DNA of 36,546 nt from an uncultured Lachnospiraceae bacterium (lineage in GTDB: Bacteria; Bacillota; Clostridia; Lachnospirales; Lachnospiraceae), in assembly GCA_900549995.1 (NCBI GenBank), contig URQQ01000041.1, positions 1 to 36,546 on the forward strand, in the 5' to 3' direction. Made by a program: the position numbers and the translations under genes. The notes beneath the pieces are model-generated. The model ran no database searches. It was not told the DNA's origin and saw only the letters and a program-made list of their open reading frames with translations. Positions 25,014-32,547 of this stretch are shown in pieces; position 1 is the first letter of the stretch, and each line of letters starts with the position of its first letter.

Positions 25014-25688
25014 ATGGATTACACGGCTGTCTTAATTTCATTGAAAACTGCATCAGCGGCGATCGTTATTACCTTTTTTCTGGGAATACTGGCGGCTTAC
25101 TGGATTGAGCGGCTGAAGGGAGAAAAAATAAAGATGATCGCAGATGGAATTCTTACACTGCCGCTTGTTCTGCCTCCTACAGTGGCAGGATTTTTCCTTC
25201 TTTACATCTTTGGAATCAACCGTCCGGTGGGAAGATTCTTTCTCGAATACTTTGGAATTAAGATTGCATTTTCGTGGGAGGCAACCGTGATTGCCGCTGT
25301 TGTGATTTCTTTTCCCATGATGTACCGGTCCGCCAGAGGGGCATTCAGGCAGGTAGATCCTGCGCTTTTATATGCAGGAAGGACGCTTGGGATGTCTGAG
25401 CACAAAATCTTCTGGAGAGTGCTGTTCCCCAATGCCCTTCCCGGTGTTGTCTCAGGAGGAATCCTTGCATTTGCCAGAGGACTCGGGGAGTTTGGAGCTA
25501 CTGCCATGCTCGCGGGAAATATTGCCGGGAGGACAAGAACACTTCCCCTGGCAGTCTATTCTGCTGTGGCGTCAGGAGATATGGGCGGAGCCGGCCAGTA
25601 CGTCATTGTACTTGTAATTATTTCATTTATTGTTGTGACTGGAATGAATGTTGTAACCGCTTTTATGTTAAGATTTGACCGGAGGTAG
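25014..25688 (+). CDS. modB: Molybdate ABC transporter permease
   Basis: The membrane-spanning subunit, 224 residues with about five hydrophobic segments. The coupling-helix motif is present at about residues 125-160 as AGRTLGMSEHKIFWRVLFPNALPGVVSG in two parts (EAA-like loop with conserved glycine), and GLGEFGATAMLAGN follows. It takes molybdate from ModA through the membrane using ATP hydrolysis by ModC. It starts 40 bases after modA and overlaps the ribosome binding site of modC. Confidence 0.94.
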   Translation: MDYTAVLISLKTASAAIVITFFLGILAAYWIERLKGEKIKMIADGILTLPLVLPPTVAGFFLLYIFGINRPVGRFFLEYFGIKIAFSWEATVIAAVVISFPMMYRSARGAFRQVDPALLYAGRTLGMSEHKIFWRVLFPNALPGVVSGGILAFARGLGEFGATAMLAGNIAGRTRTLPLAVYSAVASGDMGGAGQYVIVLVIISFIVVTGMNVVTAFMLRFDRR

Positions 25689-25692
25689 GTTT

Positions 25693-26748
25693 GTGAAGGG
25701 ATTAGAGGTAGATATCCGCCGAAAATTAAAAAATTTTACGCTTGATATTCAGATGAATGTAGAAGGCGGGACGCTTGGAATACTGGGAGCGTCGGGCTGC
25801 GGGAAAAGTATGACTCTGAAAATGATTGCAGGGATTACAGACCCGGATTCGGGGAGAATTTCTTATAATGATCACACGTTCTATGACAGCAGCAGAAAGC
25901 ATTCGCTTTCCGTCCAGAAACGCAGAGTCGGGTATCTGTTTCAGAGTTATGCCCTGTTTCCGAATATGACAGTGTACCAGAATATAGAAGCAGGATTCCG
26001 GGGAAAGAAATCAATCCGGAGGGAGCGGACAGAGGAACTCCTAAAGAAATTCCAGCTTTTGAATCTCAAGGGACAGTATCCTGCATGCCTGTCAGGCGGG
26101 CAGCAGCAAAGAACCGCATTGGCAAGGATCATCAACTCAGAGCCGGAACTTCTCTTTCTGGATGAGCCGTTTTCCGCGATGGACAGTTTCCTGAAAGAGG
26201 AACTTCAGATCGAGCTCGCCAAATTTCTGAGGGAATACCGCCACCTGACCGTGATTGTCAGCCATAACAGGGATGAGATTTATAAGTTGTGTGACCATAC
26301 GATGGTGATGGAGGATGGCAAAAATATCATCTGCCGGGAGACAAAAAAATTATTTGAACAGCCGCAGTATTTTCAGGCTGCCAGGCTTACCGGGTGCAAG
26401 AATCTATCGCATGCTGTAAAAAAAGGGCCTCATCTCGTGGAGGCATCTGACTTTGGTGTTTTGCTGAAGACAGAGGAGAAGGTGCCGGATGACATTCAAT
26501 ATGTTGGTGTCCGTGCCCACGATTTCATTCCTGTATCAGGAAATGAAGGGGCGGAGAATGTCTTCCCGGTTACGGTTGTGGAAACTACAGAGGCACCCTT
26601 TGAATGGATTCTTCTCTTTGAGCATAGAAATGAAAAGAGCAGTCCGATGTGGATGAAAATGCCAAGAAATATCGGTGACCGGTTAAGTGAAAGGCAGATA
26701 CCGCAATATATAAGCGTGTCTCCGGATAAAATATTACTGCTGAGGTGA
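25693..26748 (+). CDS. modC: Molybdate ABC transporter ATPase
   Basis: The ATP-binding subunit, 351 residues. Walker A is GASGCGKS (32-39), the Q-loop YLFQSYALFP (81-90), the ABC signature LSGGQQQR (133-140), Walker B LLFLDEPF (153-160), and the switch histidine lies in IVSHNRDEI. A C-terminal extension (about 235-351) may form a degenerate MOP/TOBE-like oxyanion domain. The GTG at 25693, six bases after GGAGGT, is preferred to the TTG at 25675 inside modB. The stop codon is eight bases before the start of the ModE-like gene. Confidence 0.93.
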   Translation: MKGLEVDIRRKLKNFTLDIQMNVEGGTLGILGASGCGKSMTLKMIAGITDPDSGRISYNDHTFYDSSRKHSLSVQKRRVGYLFQSYALFPNMTVYQNIEAGFRGKKSIRRERTEELLKKFQLLNLKGQYPACLSGGQQQRTALARIINSEPELLFLDEPFSAMDSFLKEELQIELAKFLREYRHLTVIVSHNRDEIYKLCDHTMVMEDGKNIICRETKKLFEQPQYFQAARLTGCKNLSHAVKKGPHLVEASDFGVLLKTEEKVPDDIQYVGVRAHDFIPVSGNEGAENVFPVTVVETTEAPFEWILLFEHRNEKSSPMWMKMPRNIGDRLSERQIPQYISVSPDKILLLR

Positions 26749-26753
26749 TAAAA

Positions 26754-27110
26754 ATGTATGATGCAAGTATCAAGCTGAAAATTTCAGGCACAGAAATATT
26801 TTTTGGCCCCGGTGTTGCCCAGCTTCTCGAGGCGGTAAAAAGAGAAGAATCAATGAAAGGGGCCTGTGCCAGCATGAAGATGTCTTACAGTAAGGGGTGG
26901 AATATTATAAACCGTGCAGAAAGAGAGCTTCATACAGAGTTGATTGTCAGGCAGCACGGCGGCAAATCCGGCGGCAAATGCTGCCTGACGGAAGCCGGAG
27001 AGAACTTTCTTTCGCGCTACAGGCAAATGGAGGAAGAGGTAAACTTCTATGTGAAGAAAGCATTTGCAGAGCATTTTCCTGAGCTGATAACTGAGGAATC
27101 TGAAAACTAA
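26754..27110 (+). CDS. ModE-like winged-helix regulator, DNA-binding domain only
   Basis: A 118-residue protein matching the N-terminal LysR-like helix-turn-helix domain of ModE: KISGTEIFFGPGVAQLLEAV, then GACASMKMSYSKGWNII as the recognition region and RQHGGKSGGKCCLTEAG as the wing. The C-terminal MOP domains that bind molybdate in E. coli ModE are absent. Such short forms are common in Clostridia and Archaea. It probably controls this operon in response to molybdenum state, perhaps through another partner. TGAGGTG at 26741-26747 favours the ATG at 26754 over the GTG at 26745. Confidence 0.85.
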   Translation: MYDASIKLKISGTEIFFGPGVAQLLEAVKREESMKGACASMKMSYSKGWNIINRAERELHTELIVRQHGGKSGGKCCLTEAGENFLSRYRQMEEEVNFYVKKAFAEHFPELITEESEN

Positions 27111-27116
27111 AATATT

Positions 27117-27140
27117 TTTAGGTTGCCTAAATAATTTTAT
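27117..27140 (+). terminator. Weak terminator after the Mo-hydroxylase operon
   Basis: TTTAGG-TTG-CCTAAA (27117-27131) followed by TAATTTTAT lies seven bases after the last stop codon. The stem is only six pairs, so confidence is low. Confidence 0.35.
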
Positions 27141-27214
27141 GCATGATGCTTAAAAATATAAAGAAAGCCGAAAAAACATTGTAAAGTATTGGGAATGGTT
27201 ATTTTGCTGTTATT

Positions 27215-27223
27215 TGTTATAAT
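27215..27223 (+). promoter_or_regulatory. Extended -10 promoter of the 31-residue peptide gene
   Basis: TGTTATAAT (27215-27223) is a perfect -10 box with TGN extension. At a 17-base spacing the -35 position reads ATGGTT, a poor match, as is usual for extended -10 promoters. It lies 44 bases before the start codon of the small gene. Confidence 0.6.
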
Positions 27224-27267
27224 AGAATCAACAAAGATAACAGATAGTAAAGAGCGAGGTGTTTTAC

Positions 27268-27363
27268 ATGTTTTTAGTTGCATATGGTATTGTTTTTGGA
27301 TTGCTTGCCGCAGAGGTGTATCCTGTAATCCGTAAAAATATTCAGTCACGTACAAATCATTAA
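27268..27363 (+). CDS. 31-residue small membrane peptide
   Basis: A short open frame, ATG at 27268 to TAA at 27361-27363, encodes a peptide with a hydrophobic N-terminal half (MFLVAYGIVFGLLAAEV) long enough for one short membrane span, then a basic tail (RKNIQSRTNH). GCGAGGTG lies about six bases before the start. An extended -10 promoter precedes it and a terminator begins at its stop codon, so it forms a complete unit of about 180 bases. I recognise no family. It could be a regulatory membrane peptide, a type I toxin or a small accessory subunit; no antisense antitoxin is apparent. Confidence 0.55.
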   Translation: MFLVAYGIVFGLLAAEVYPVIRKNIQSRTNH

Positions 27364-27410
27364 ACAGCCTGTTGTTTCCGGATTTTTCCGGAACCAGCGG
27401 GCTGTTTTTT
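27363..27410 (+). terminator. Intrinsic terminator of the small peptide gene
   Basis: AACAGCC (27363-27369) pairs with GGCTGTT (27400-27406), with an inner perfect stem TTCCGG/CCGGAA, and runs into TTTTTTAT. The element overlaps the 3' end of the converging vanY-like gene, for which it may also work weakly. Confidence 0.78.
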
Positions 27411-28173
27411 ATATACTAGGGGTCTGTCCCAGATATTCTTCCAGGCAGATCCCCTGCTCCATGATGGTTTTTGCGGCATCCGTTCCTACATAGCGGTAAT
27501 GCCAGGGTTCGTAGCCAATTCCTGTGATATTACTTTTATTTGTGGGATAGCGAAGTATGAATCCATACTCTGCACAGTGTCTCATCAGCCATTTTTGTTC
27601 AGGCGTATTTTCCTGCGCCTCATCAAGGAGCTGGTAAGAGGATGAGACAATGTCGACAGCCAGCCCCAGCTGATGTTCACTGGTGCCGGGAGGTGCTACC
27701 CATACGGCGGCCTGTTTAAGTGCTTCTTCCCGGGAATAACCTTGATTAAGACAGGACTTTACCTGTGCGTCATACAGAGCTTTCTGCTTCTTATCTGTCC
27801 GGTAGGATGAACATATGAGCGGAGAAAGACCATCTGCCCTGGCGGCATCCATCATGTCCTGAAGCGGTTTTAAAATACGTGAATCTACAGCCTGTCCATT
27901 GATCAGTGGCACGGTTTCGATGGAAAAATCTTCTGGCACAGGATGCGTGCTGTTTACGAGCATCAGATTCCAGTCATCGAAAAATACCTGGTGTTCCTGA
28001 CGGTCTGAAGCTGTGCTGCTGGTGTATCTGGGTTTGCTGCCGGATATATTTTGTTTCTGGTTGGAAGAGGAAATACGGTTTTGTATGAAAATTCCTATGA
28101 TAACAATGAAGAGAAGGATACCTGTGAAAAAGGTCTTCCTTCTTTTTTTGGATTTGTGACGGTAACGTTTCAT
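27409..28173 (-). CDS. Membrane-anchored D-alanyl-D-alanine carboxypeptidase (VanY/M15 type)
   Basis: A zinc peptidase that trims the terminal D-alanine of peptidoglycan stem peptides outside the cell. Of 254 residues, 14-31 form an N-terminal membrane anchor after a very basic start. The M15B motifs are SSYRT (122-126), SEHQLGLAVD with H167 and D174 as zinc ligands, and EPWHYRYVG with E222 as catalytic base and H225 as third ligand. AGGAGG precedes the ATG. It is the last gene of the two-component operon (40 bases after the preceding gene), which suggests that the sensor deals with the cell envelope. It is not evidence by itself of glycopeptide resistance, as no vanH/A/X genes are here. Confidence 0.9.
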   Translation of the reverse strand: MKRYRHKSKKRRKTFFTGILLFIVIIGIFIQNRISSSNQKQNISGSKPRYTSSTASDRQEHQVFFDDWNLMLVNSTHPVPEDFSIETVPLINGQAVDSRILKPLQDMMDAARADGLSPLICSSYRTDKKQKALYDAQVKSCLNQGYSREEALKQAAVWVAPPGTSEHQLGLAVDIVSSSYQLLDEAQENTPEQKWLMRHCAEYGFILRYPTNKSNITGIGYEPWHYRYVGTDAAKTIMEQGICLEEYLGQTPSI

Positions 28174-28213
28174 AAAAATCCTCCTATTCTTGTAAAAAGT
28201 TTATACAAGTATT

Positions 28214-28996
28214 TTATTCGGGGATTGCATCATAACTACGGCCTTTTTCCGTCAGAATTGTATCATCCGGGATGGAGTATCCAAAAGTTTGTGCGTTTGT
28301 CAGCTGAATACTGATATTAGACAAGTTTTCATCCTGGGCGAACAGGTAGAAGATAGAGGATTGCTCGACCTGGTATAACTGATAATTATACAGGGACAGA
28401 TCATTGACCGGGAGCAGAGACAGGTCGAGATATTCGGACCATATCTTAACGGTACGTTCGGACAGATGAAAACGGCTGGATTCTGTTTCATTTAAATGCA
28501 GTATGAAATTTAAAGTGTAAATCATCCCAGAATCAGCGTCCATCATAAGGTAAAGATCGTACGCGTCACCATTTGCCCAGAAGGAATAACAGCTGGCGGT
28601 AGTTTTGGAAACAGAGTCAGAATAGACCATATGTGAGAATTCATTGATGGAAAACTCGTTGAGGTCTGTTTCTGGTATCAGATCTTTTCCGGCAAGCTCT
28701 GTGATGCTTTTCCGGGCAAGAGTCACAGCCTGTTCTACGGATGACGGATTTGCATGCCCGGATGTTTTTAACATGATGGTGCCGCTGTCTGTCTGGTCAG
28801 CGGAAGCGATCAGAGTTAGTTTTTCCTTAATGCCGGCCACAGGGAGCTTTACATTAGAAGGCGTTTCAAGCTTTTCTGAATGTACAGTTTTAAACAGCTT
28901 TGCGTCTTGCTGGTCTGACAGTATGATAGGAATAAAAATTGAAATTCCAAGAATGACAAAGGTAAAAATAAGCAGTGACCAGGTCTTAAGCTTCAT
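28214..28996 (-). CDS. Uncharacterised membrane-anchored extracellular protein
   Basis: I do not recognise a named family. The 260-residue protein has an N-terminal membrane segment (about 6-27, WSLLIFTFVILGISIFIPIIL) and a long outer part with alternating strands. The part at about 140-170 (YSFWANGDAYDLYLMMDADSGMIYTLNF, split around GDAYD) resembles the two-strand units of PepSY-like or similar secreted domains, but weakly. Its start overlaps the histidine-kinase gene by 11 bases, so it is translationally coupled to the sensor. It could be a sensor partner or an envelope factor, like accessory proteins found after clostridial two-component systems. Confidence 0.6.
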   Translation of the reverse strand: MKLKTWSLLIFTFVILGISIFIPIILSDQQDAKLFKTVHSEKLETPSNVKLPVAGIKEKLTLIASADQTDSGTIMLKTSGHANPSSVEQAVTLARKSITELAGKDLIPETDLNEFSINEFSHMVYSDSVSKTTASCYSFWANGDAYDLYLMMDADSGMIYTLNFILHLNETESSRFHLSERTVKIWSEYLDLSLLPVNDLSLYNYQLYQVEQSSIFYLFAQDENLSNISIQLTNAQTFGYSIPDDTILTEKGRSYDAIPE

Positions 28997-30425
28997 TGTG
29001 TTCTCCTTTTTTAATGGTCAATTGTGGTAGAGGGAGATATATATAAACGCAGGTGCCTCCTTTTTTGGGACAGGTAATTTTCATTTTGCCATGATGAACA
29101 GACATGATCCGGGAACTTAGCGTCAGCCCAAGCCCGGCACCGCCTTGTGCCCGCGCACGGGATTTGTCTGCCATATAGAAGGCTTCCGTGACTTTGGGAA
29201 GATCTTCAGACGAGATTCCTTTGCCGTTATCCTTTACGGCAATACGGTACAATCCGTTTGGCAGGCAGACACCGGTCAGAGTGATTAGCCCATGATCATC
29301 CACAGCTTTTCTGGCGTTGTCAAGAAGATTGAAAAACACCGTTTTCATGAGATCAGGTTCCAGATTCACCCCAATATCTTCGGCAGTGACGGTAAAAGTG
29401 ATATTCTGGTTGGCAAATACGGGGGAGAATTCCTCTCCGATTTGTTCCAGAAACTGTTTCATTGAAACATGCCGGAAAGAAAAATTCTGTTTTTCCAGGA
29501 CAATCATGTCCATCAGTTTTCTGGAAAGAGACTCCAGGCGTTTTCCTTCTGTAAAAATATAGTTTGCGCAGGCGGCGGTTCTTTCCGGGGACATTTCTCT
29601 GGAGCGGAGCATATCTGAATAACCAATGATAGAGGTCAGCGGAGTTTTTAATTCGTGGGAAAAGTTGTTTACAAAATCCTGCTGCCTGCTGGAATACTCT
29701 TTCAGCTCGCTGACCATCTCTGACAGGTGGAGGGACATATGCTCGAAATCTTTAGCAAGTTCTCCGATTTCATCATGGCTTTTGATCTGGAAATGCTGGA
29801 CAAGATTGCCGTCAGCCATCTGACGGGCAGCAGACGAAAGCTTTTTCAGAGGAGCCAGCAATATGCTGCACACCAGAAACGTAGCCAGTCCAACCGCTGT
29901 AAAAAGAACAGCCATGAGAAAAGCAAAAGAGGTATACTGCGATTTTTTTGCATCGAAAAGGTACGTGATATCCCGGAAATTTTCGAAGTAAAAGGGCTGT
30001 TCCTGTACAGAAACGGCTCTGACAGTATGTATATAATTACGGTCTTGGTCAGAATAGATCTCGTATCCTCTTGTATCGGGAGAGATATACTGATAGACTG
30101 AGCTTCGTCCGGACAGACCGTTGCTGCTGTAGAGAAGAGTTCCATCTTCATCACTCACGGAAAAAGCCATCTTACTGCCTGATACATTTACGGTGATATT
30201 GCCTGCGAGGTCAGAGATCTGTGTGCCAAGAGGTGCGGAAGTATTCAGATTTTGAAGTTCCCGGTCCATAAACTGCCACAGGATATCATTTTCTGCATAG
30301 GCCATAGAAATTTCCTGTTCCAGTGACAGCTGAAACTGGGATCGGATCAGGAAGTAACCACCGGCGCTTAAGGTCAGGGCTGTGATGATAATGATGCTGC
30401 AAAAGAGTTTCCAAAAGAATTTCAC
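28986..30425 (-). CDS. Membrane sensor histidine kinase
   Basis: A 479-residue sensor kinase. Membrane segments lie at about 7-27 and 166-190, enclosing an outer sensing domain of about 140 residues. A HAMP domain (about 190-243), the HisKA dimerisation domain with phospho-acceptor H257 in NNFSHELKTPLTS, and a HATPase domain with N box (NLLDNARKAV), G1 (VKDNGKGIS) and G2 (GGAGLGLTLS) follow. The start is GTG at 30425, three bases after the response-regulator stop, with TGGAGGA inside the regulator gene. It acts on the adjacent regulator; the stimulus is unknown, though the linked carboxypeptidase suggests an envelope signal. Confidence 0.92.
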   Translation of the reverse strand: MKFFWKLFCSIIIITALTLSAGGYFLIRSQFQLSLEQEISMAYAENDILWQFMDRELQNLNTSAPLGTQISDLAGNITVNVSGSKMAFSVSDEDGTLLYSSNGLSGRSSVYQYISPDTRGYEIYSDQDRNYIHTVRAVSVQEQPFYFENFRDITYLFDAKKSQYTSFAFLMAVLFTAVGLATFLVCSILLAPLKKLSSAARQMADGNLVQHFQIKSHDEIGELAKDFEHMSLHLSEMVSELKEYSSRQQDFVNNFSHELKTPLTSIIGYSDMLRSREMSPERTAACANYIFTEGKRLESLSRKLMDMIVLEKQNFSFRHVSMKQFLEQIGEEFSPVFANQNITFTVTAEDIGVNLEPDLMKTVFFNLLDNARKAVDDHGLITLTGVCLPNGLYRIAVKDNGKGISSEDLPKVTEAFYMADKSRARAQGGAGLGLTLSSRIMSVHHGKMKITCPKKGGTCVYIYLPLPQLTIKKGEHNEA

Positions 30426-30428
30426 TTG

Positions 30429-31082
30429 TCATTCCTCCAGGCGGTAACCAATTTTATATACGGGTACAATTTTATGTTCCAGACCCAGTTTACGGCGCAT
30501 ACGCTGGACATGAAGATCTACGGTGCGGCTGTCCCCAAGGTACAGCTCTCCCCATACACGTTCATAGATAAAATCCCGGTACAGGGCGATATTCCGATTC
30601 TGGACGAAAAGCAGAAGAAGATCATATTCCTTTGCAGTCAGTGCTACTAAAATGTTATCTTTTGTGACCCTTCGGGATAAAGTATCTATTGTGATATTAA
30701 ATAAAGTAAGATAGCGCTGCGTCTTTCCATACCGCCGCAATACAGTCTCCACCCTTGCGAGCAGTTCGGCGATCTCGAAGGGTTTGGTAATATAATCTTC
30801 CGCTCCAAGCTTCAGGCCTTTCACAATGTCTGCAGTCCGGGATTTGGCAGTCAGAAAGATGACCGGGATTCCAAGCGGTCTGATATATTCCATCAGTTCA
30901 TAGCCGTCACTTTTGGGGAGCATAATATCGAGAAGGATCAGATCAAAGATCTGTGAATCTATCTGGTTTGCCCCATCCATGCCGTCGAAGGCACAGGAAC
31001 AGAGATATCCGGCATCACAGAGATTTTCTTTTATTAAATTAGAGATGGAAGCCTCGTCCTCTACAATCAAAATTCTGTTCAT
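30429..31082 (-). CDS. OmpR/PhoB-type response regulator
   Basis: A 217-residue regulator with a receiver domain (1-115; phosphorylation site D52 in LLDIMLP, acidic pair VEDE near residues 7-10, K in FLTAKS) and a winged-helix Trans_Reg_C domain (about 122-217; LTAKEYDLLLLFVQNRN and SRTVDLHVQRMRRKLG). It is the first gene of a four-gene operon with the sensor kinase, an unknown protein and a carboxypeptidase. GGAGGA precedes the ATG. Confidence 0.94.
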   Translation of the reverse strand: MNRILIVEDEASISNLIKENLCDAGYLCSCAFDGMDGANQIDSQIFDLILLDIMLPKSDGYELMEYIRPLGIPVIFLTAKSRTADIVKGLKLGAEDYITKPFEIAELLARVETVLRRYGKTQRYLTLFNITIDTLSRRVTKDNILVALTAKEYDLLLLFVQNRNIALYRDFIYERVWGELYLGDSRTVDLHVQRMRRKLGLEHKIVPVYKIGYRLEE

Positions 31083-31116
31083 ATTAATATTCCTCCGCCA
31101 TTAGCGTATCTTTTAT

Positions 31117-31138
31117 CTGCATCATTTCTGCATCATTT
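31117..31138 (-). promoter_or_regulatory. Tandem 11-base direct repeat, possible response-regulator site
   Basis: CTGCATCATTT occurs twice with no gap (31117-31127 and 31128-31138, plus strand). OmpR-family regulators bind paired direct repeats set one helical turn apart, which is exactly the spacing here. The site lies in the leader between promoter and start codon, where binding would block transcription of its own operon. Confidence 0.45.
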
Positions 31139-31183
31139 TTACAGTTGGTTTCTCCGGTTTCTATAACTGGATTTCTGATTTTT

Positions 31184-31212
31184 ATAATGAAGTAAAAAGA
31201 ACATTGTGTCAA
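31184..31212 (-). promoter_or_regulatory. Promoter of the two-component operon
   Basis: On the minus strand a perfect TTGACA (31212-31207), a 17-base spacer and CATTAT (31189-31184) form a good sigma-A promoter with a start near 31177. An 8-bp inverted repeat AACATTGT/ACAATGTT (31200-31223) overlaps the -35 box and may be an operator. Confidence 0.6.
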
Positions 31213-31275
31213 CCGACAATGTTTTCTGGCCGGACATGCAGGAAAAGGGAGGGATCTGCAGACAGATTCTACATT

Positions 31276-31304
31276 CTGTCTTTACGGAGTACGTATGATA
31301 TAAT
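31276..31304 (+). promoter_or_regulatory. Promoter of hemW
   Basis: A perfect TATAAT at 31299-31304 with a poor -35 match (CTGTCT, 31276-31281) at 17 bases. The start codon of hemW lies 50 bases downstream. Confidence 0.55.
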
Positions 31305-31353
31305 ACAATAAGGAAGCAAATCATTAAAAGATGATACAGAGAGGATAGAAAGT

Positions 31354-32547
31354 ATGAGAGAACTGGAATTGTATGTGCATATTCCATTTTGTATAAAAAA
31401 ATGTGCCTATTGTGATTTTTTGTCCGGGCCGGCGCCCCGGGAAGATCAAAAAGCGTATGCAGATGCTTTGATGAGGGAAATTGACAGGTATCGTGGTAAG
31501 TTTGAAGAGAGTATTGTTACCAGCATCTTTTTTGGCGGAGGAACTCCCTCTGTCCTTGAAACGAAGCTGATGGCAGGTGTGATAAGCCGGATCCGGGACG
31601 TGTTTCAGATAGATCCCTGCGCTGAAATAACGATGGAAATGAATCCCGGAACCGTGTCAAAAGAGAAGTTCCTGGAGTGGAAGGAGATGGGGATCAACCG
31701 GCTTAGTATCGGTTTACAGTCAGCCAGGAATGAGGAACTTCAAATCTTGGGCAGGATTCACACATATGAAGAGTTCTTGTGTTGTTTTGCGATGGCAAGA
31801 GAGGCGGGATTTTCGAATATCAATATTGACCTGATCTCAGCGGTACCTGGCCAGACAGCAGAAAGTTTTGAAAAGACGCTGCGCAAAGTGGCGGAACTTG
31901 CCCCGGAACATTTATCTGTGTACAGTCTGATTATAGAAGAAGGAACACCGTTTTATGAGAAGTACGGAGCAGAGTCCGCACAGAATTCGGATACATTAAG
32001 TCTTCCGGATGAGGAGGAAGACCGCCGCATGTACGAGATGACCGGACAGATTCTTGGAAAATATGGATATCTGAGATATGAGATATCCAATTATGCGAAG
32101 CCGGGGTTTGAGTGCAGGCACAATCTTGGGTATTGGGAACGGAAAGATTATCTTGGGATCGGAACCGGTGCATCTTCACTTATTAATAATGTAAGGTTTT
32201 CTCATATTGAGGACAGAAGTGAATACGTAAGGATAATAACAGAAGATGAGACAGATCAGGCACTGGAACGGATCAGCACCGAGAAAGAACAGCTGGATCT
32301 GAAAGCGCAGATGGAAGAATTTATGTTTCTCGGACTTCGGAAAATGGAAGGGATATCGAAAAAAAAATTCGAAAGTACTTTTAAAGTGGAGTTCGATACT
32401 GTATATGGAGCGGTGAGCAAAAAAATGGAGGCCGAGGGACTTTTGTACATCTGTGGAGATCAGGTCTGTTTAAGTAAAAAAGGAATTGATCTGAGCAACC
32501 AGGTGTTTGTTGAGTACCTCGACCCGCTGTGGCAGCAATCAGAATGA
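31354..32547 (+). CDS. hemW: Radical SAM heme chaperone HemW
   Basis: A radical SAM protein of 397 residues related to coproporphyrinogen dehydrogenase HemN. The [4Fe-4S] motif is CxxxCxxC (C13, C17, C20) and continues with DF rather than the further cysteine of true HemN, which marks the HemW group of heme-transfer proteins. FFGGGTPS is the glycine-rich SAM-binding strand, and the C-terminal HemN-like domain follows (about 300-397). In Firmicutes hemW normally stands between lepA and hrcA; here both neighbours are displaced by inserted genes. The 3' end overlaps a small gene on the other strand by nine bases. Confidence 0.93.
   Translation: MRELELYVHIPFCIKKCAYCDFLSGPAPREDQKAYADALMREIDRYRGKFEESIVTSIFFGGGTPSVLETKLMAGVISRIRDVFQIDPCAEITMEMNPGTVSKEKFLEWKEMGINRLSIGLQSARNEELQILGRIHTYEEFLCCFAMAREAGFSNINIDLISAVPGQTAESFEKTLRKVAELAPEHLSVYSLIIEEGTPFYEKYGAESAQNSDTLSLPDEEEDRRMYEMTGQILGKYGYLRYEISNYAKPGFECRHNLGYWERKDYLGIGTGASSLINNVRFSHIEDRSEYVRIITEDETDQALERISTEKEQLDLKAQMEEFMFLGLRKMEGISKKKFESTFKVEFDTVYGAVSKKMEAEGLLYICGDQVCLSKKGIDLSNQVFVEYLDPLWQQSE

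Noticed and set aside
27409..28173. Vancomycin-resistance locus
   Set aside because: A VanY-type peptidase and a two-component pair alone are common in Clostridia; vanH, a ligase and vanX are absent.
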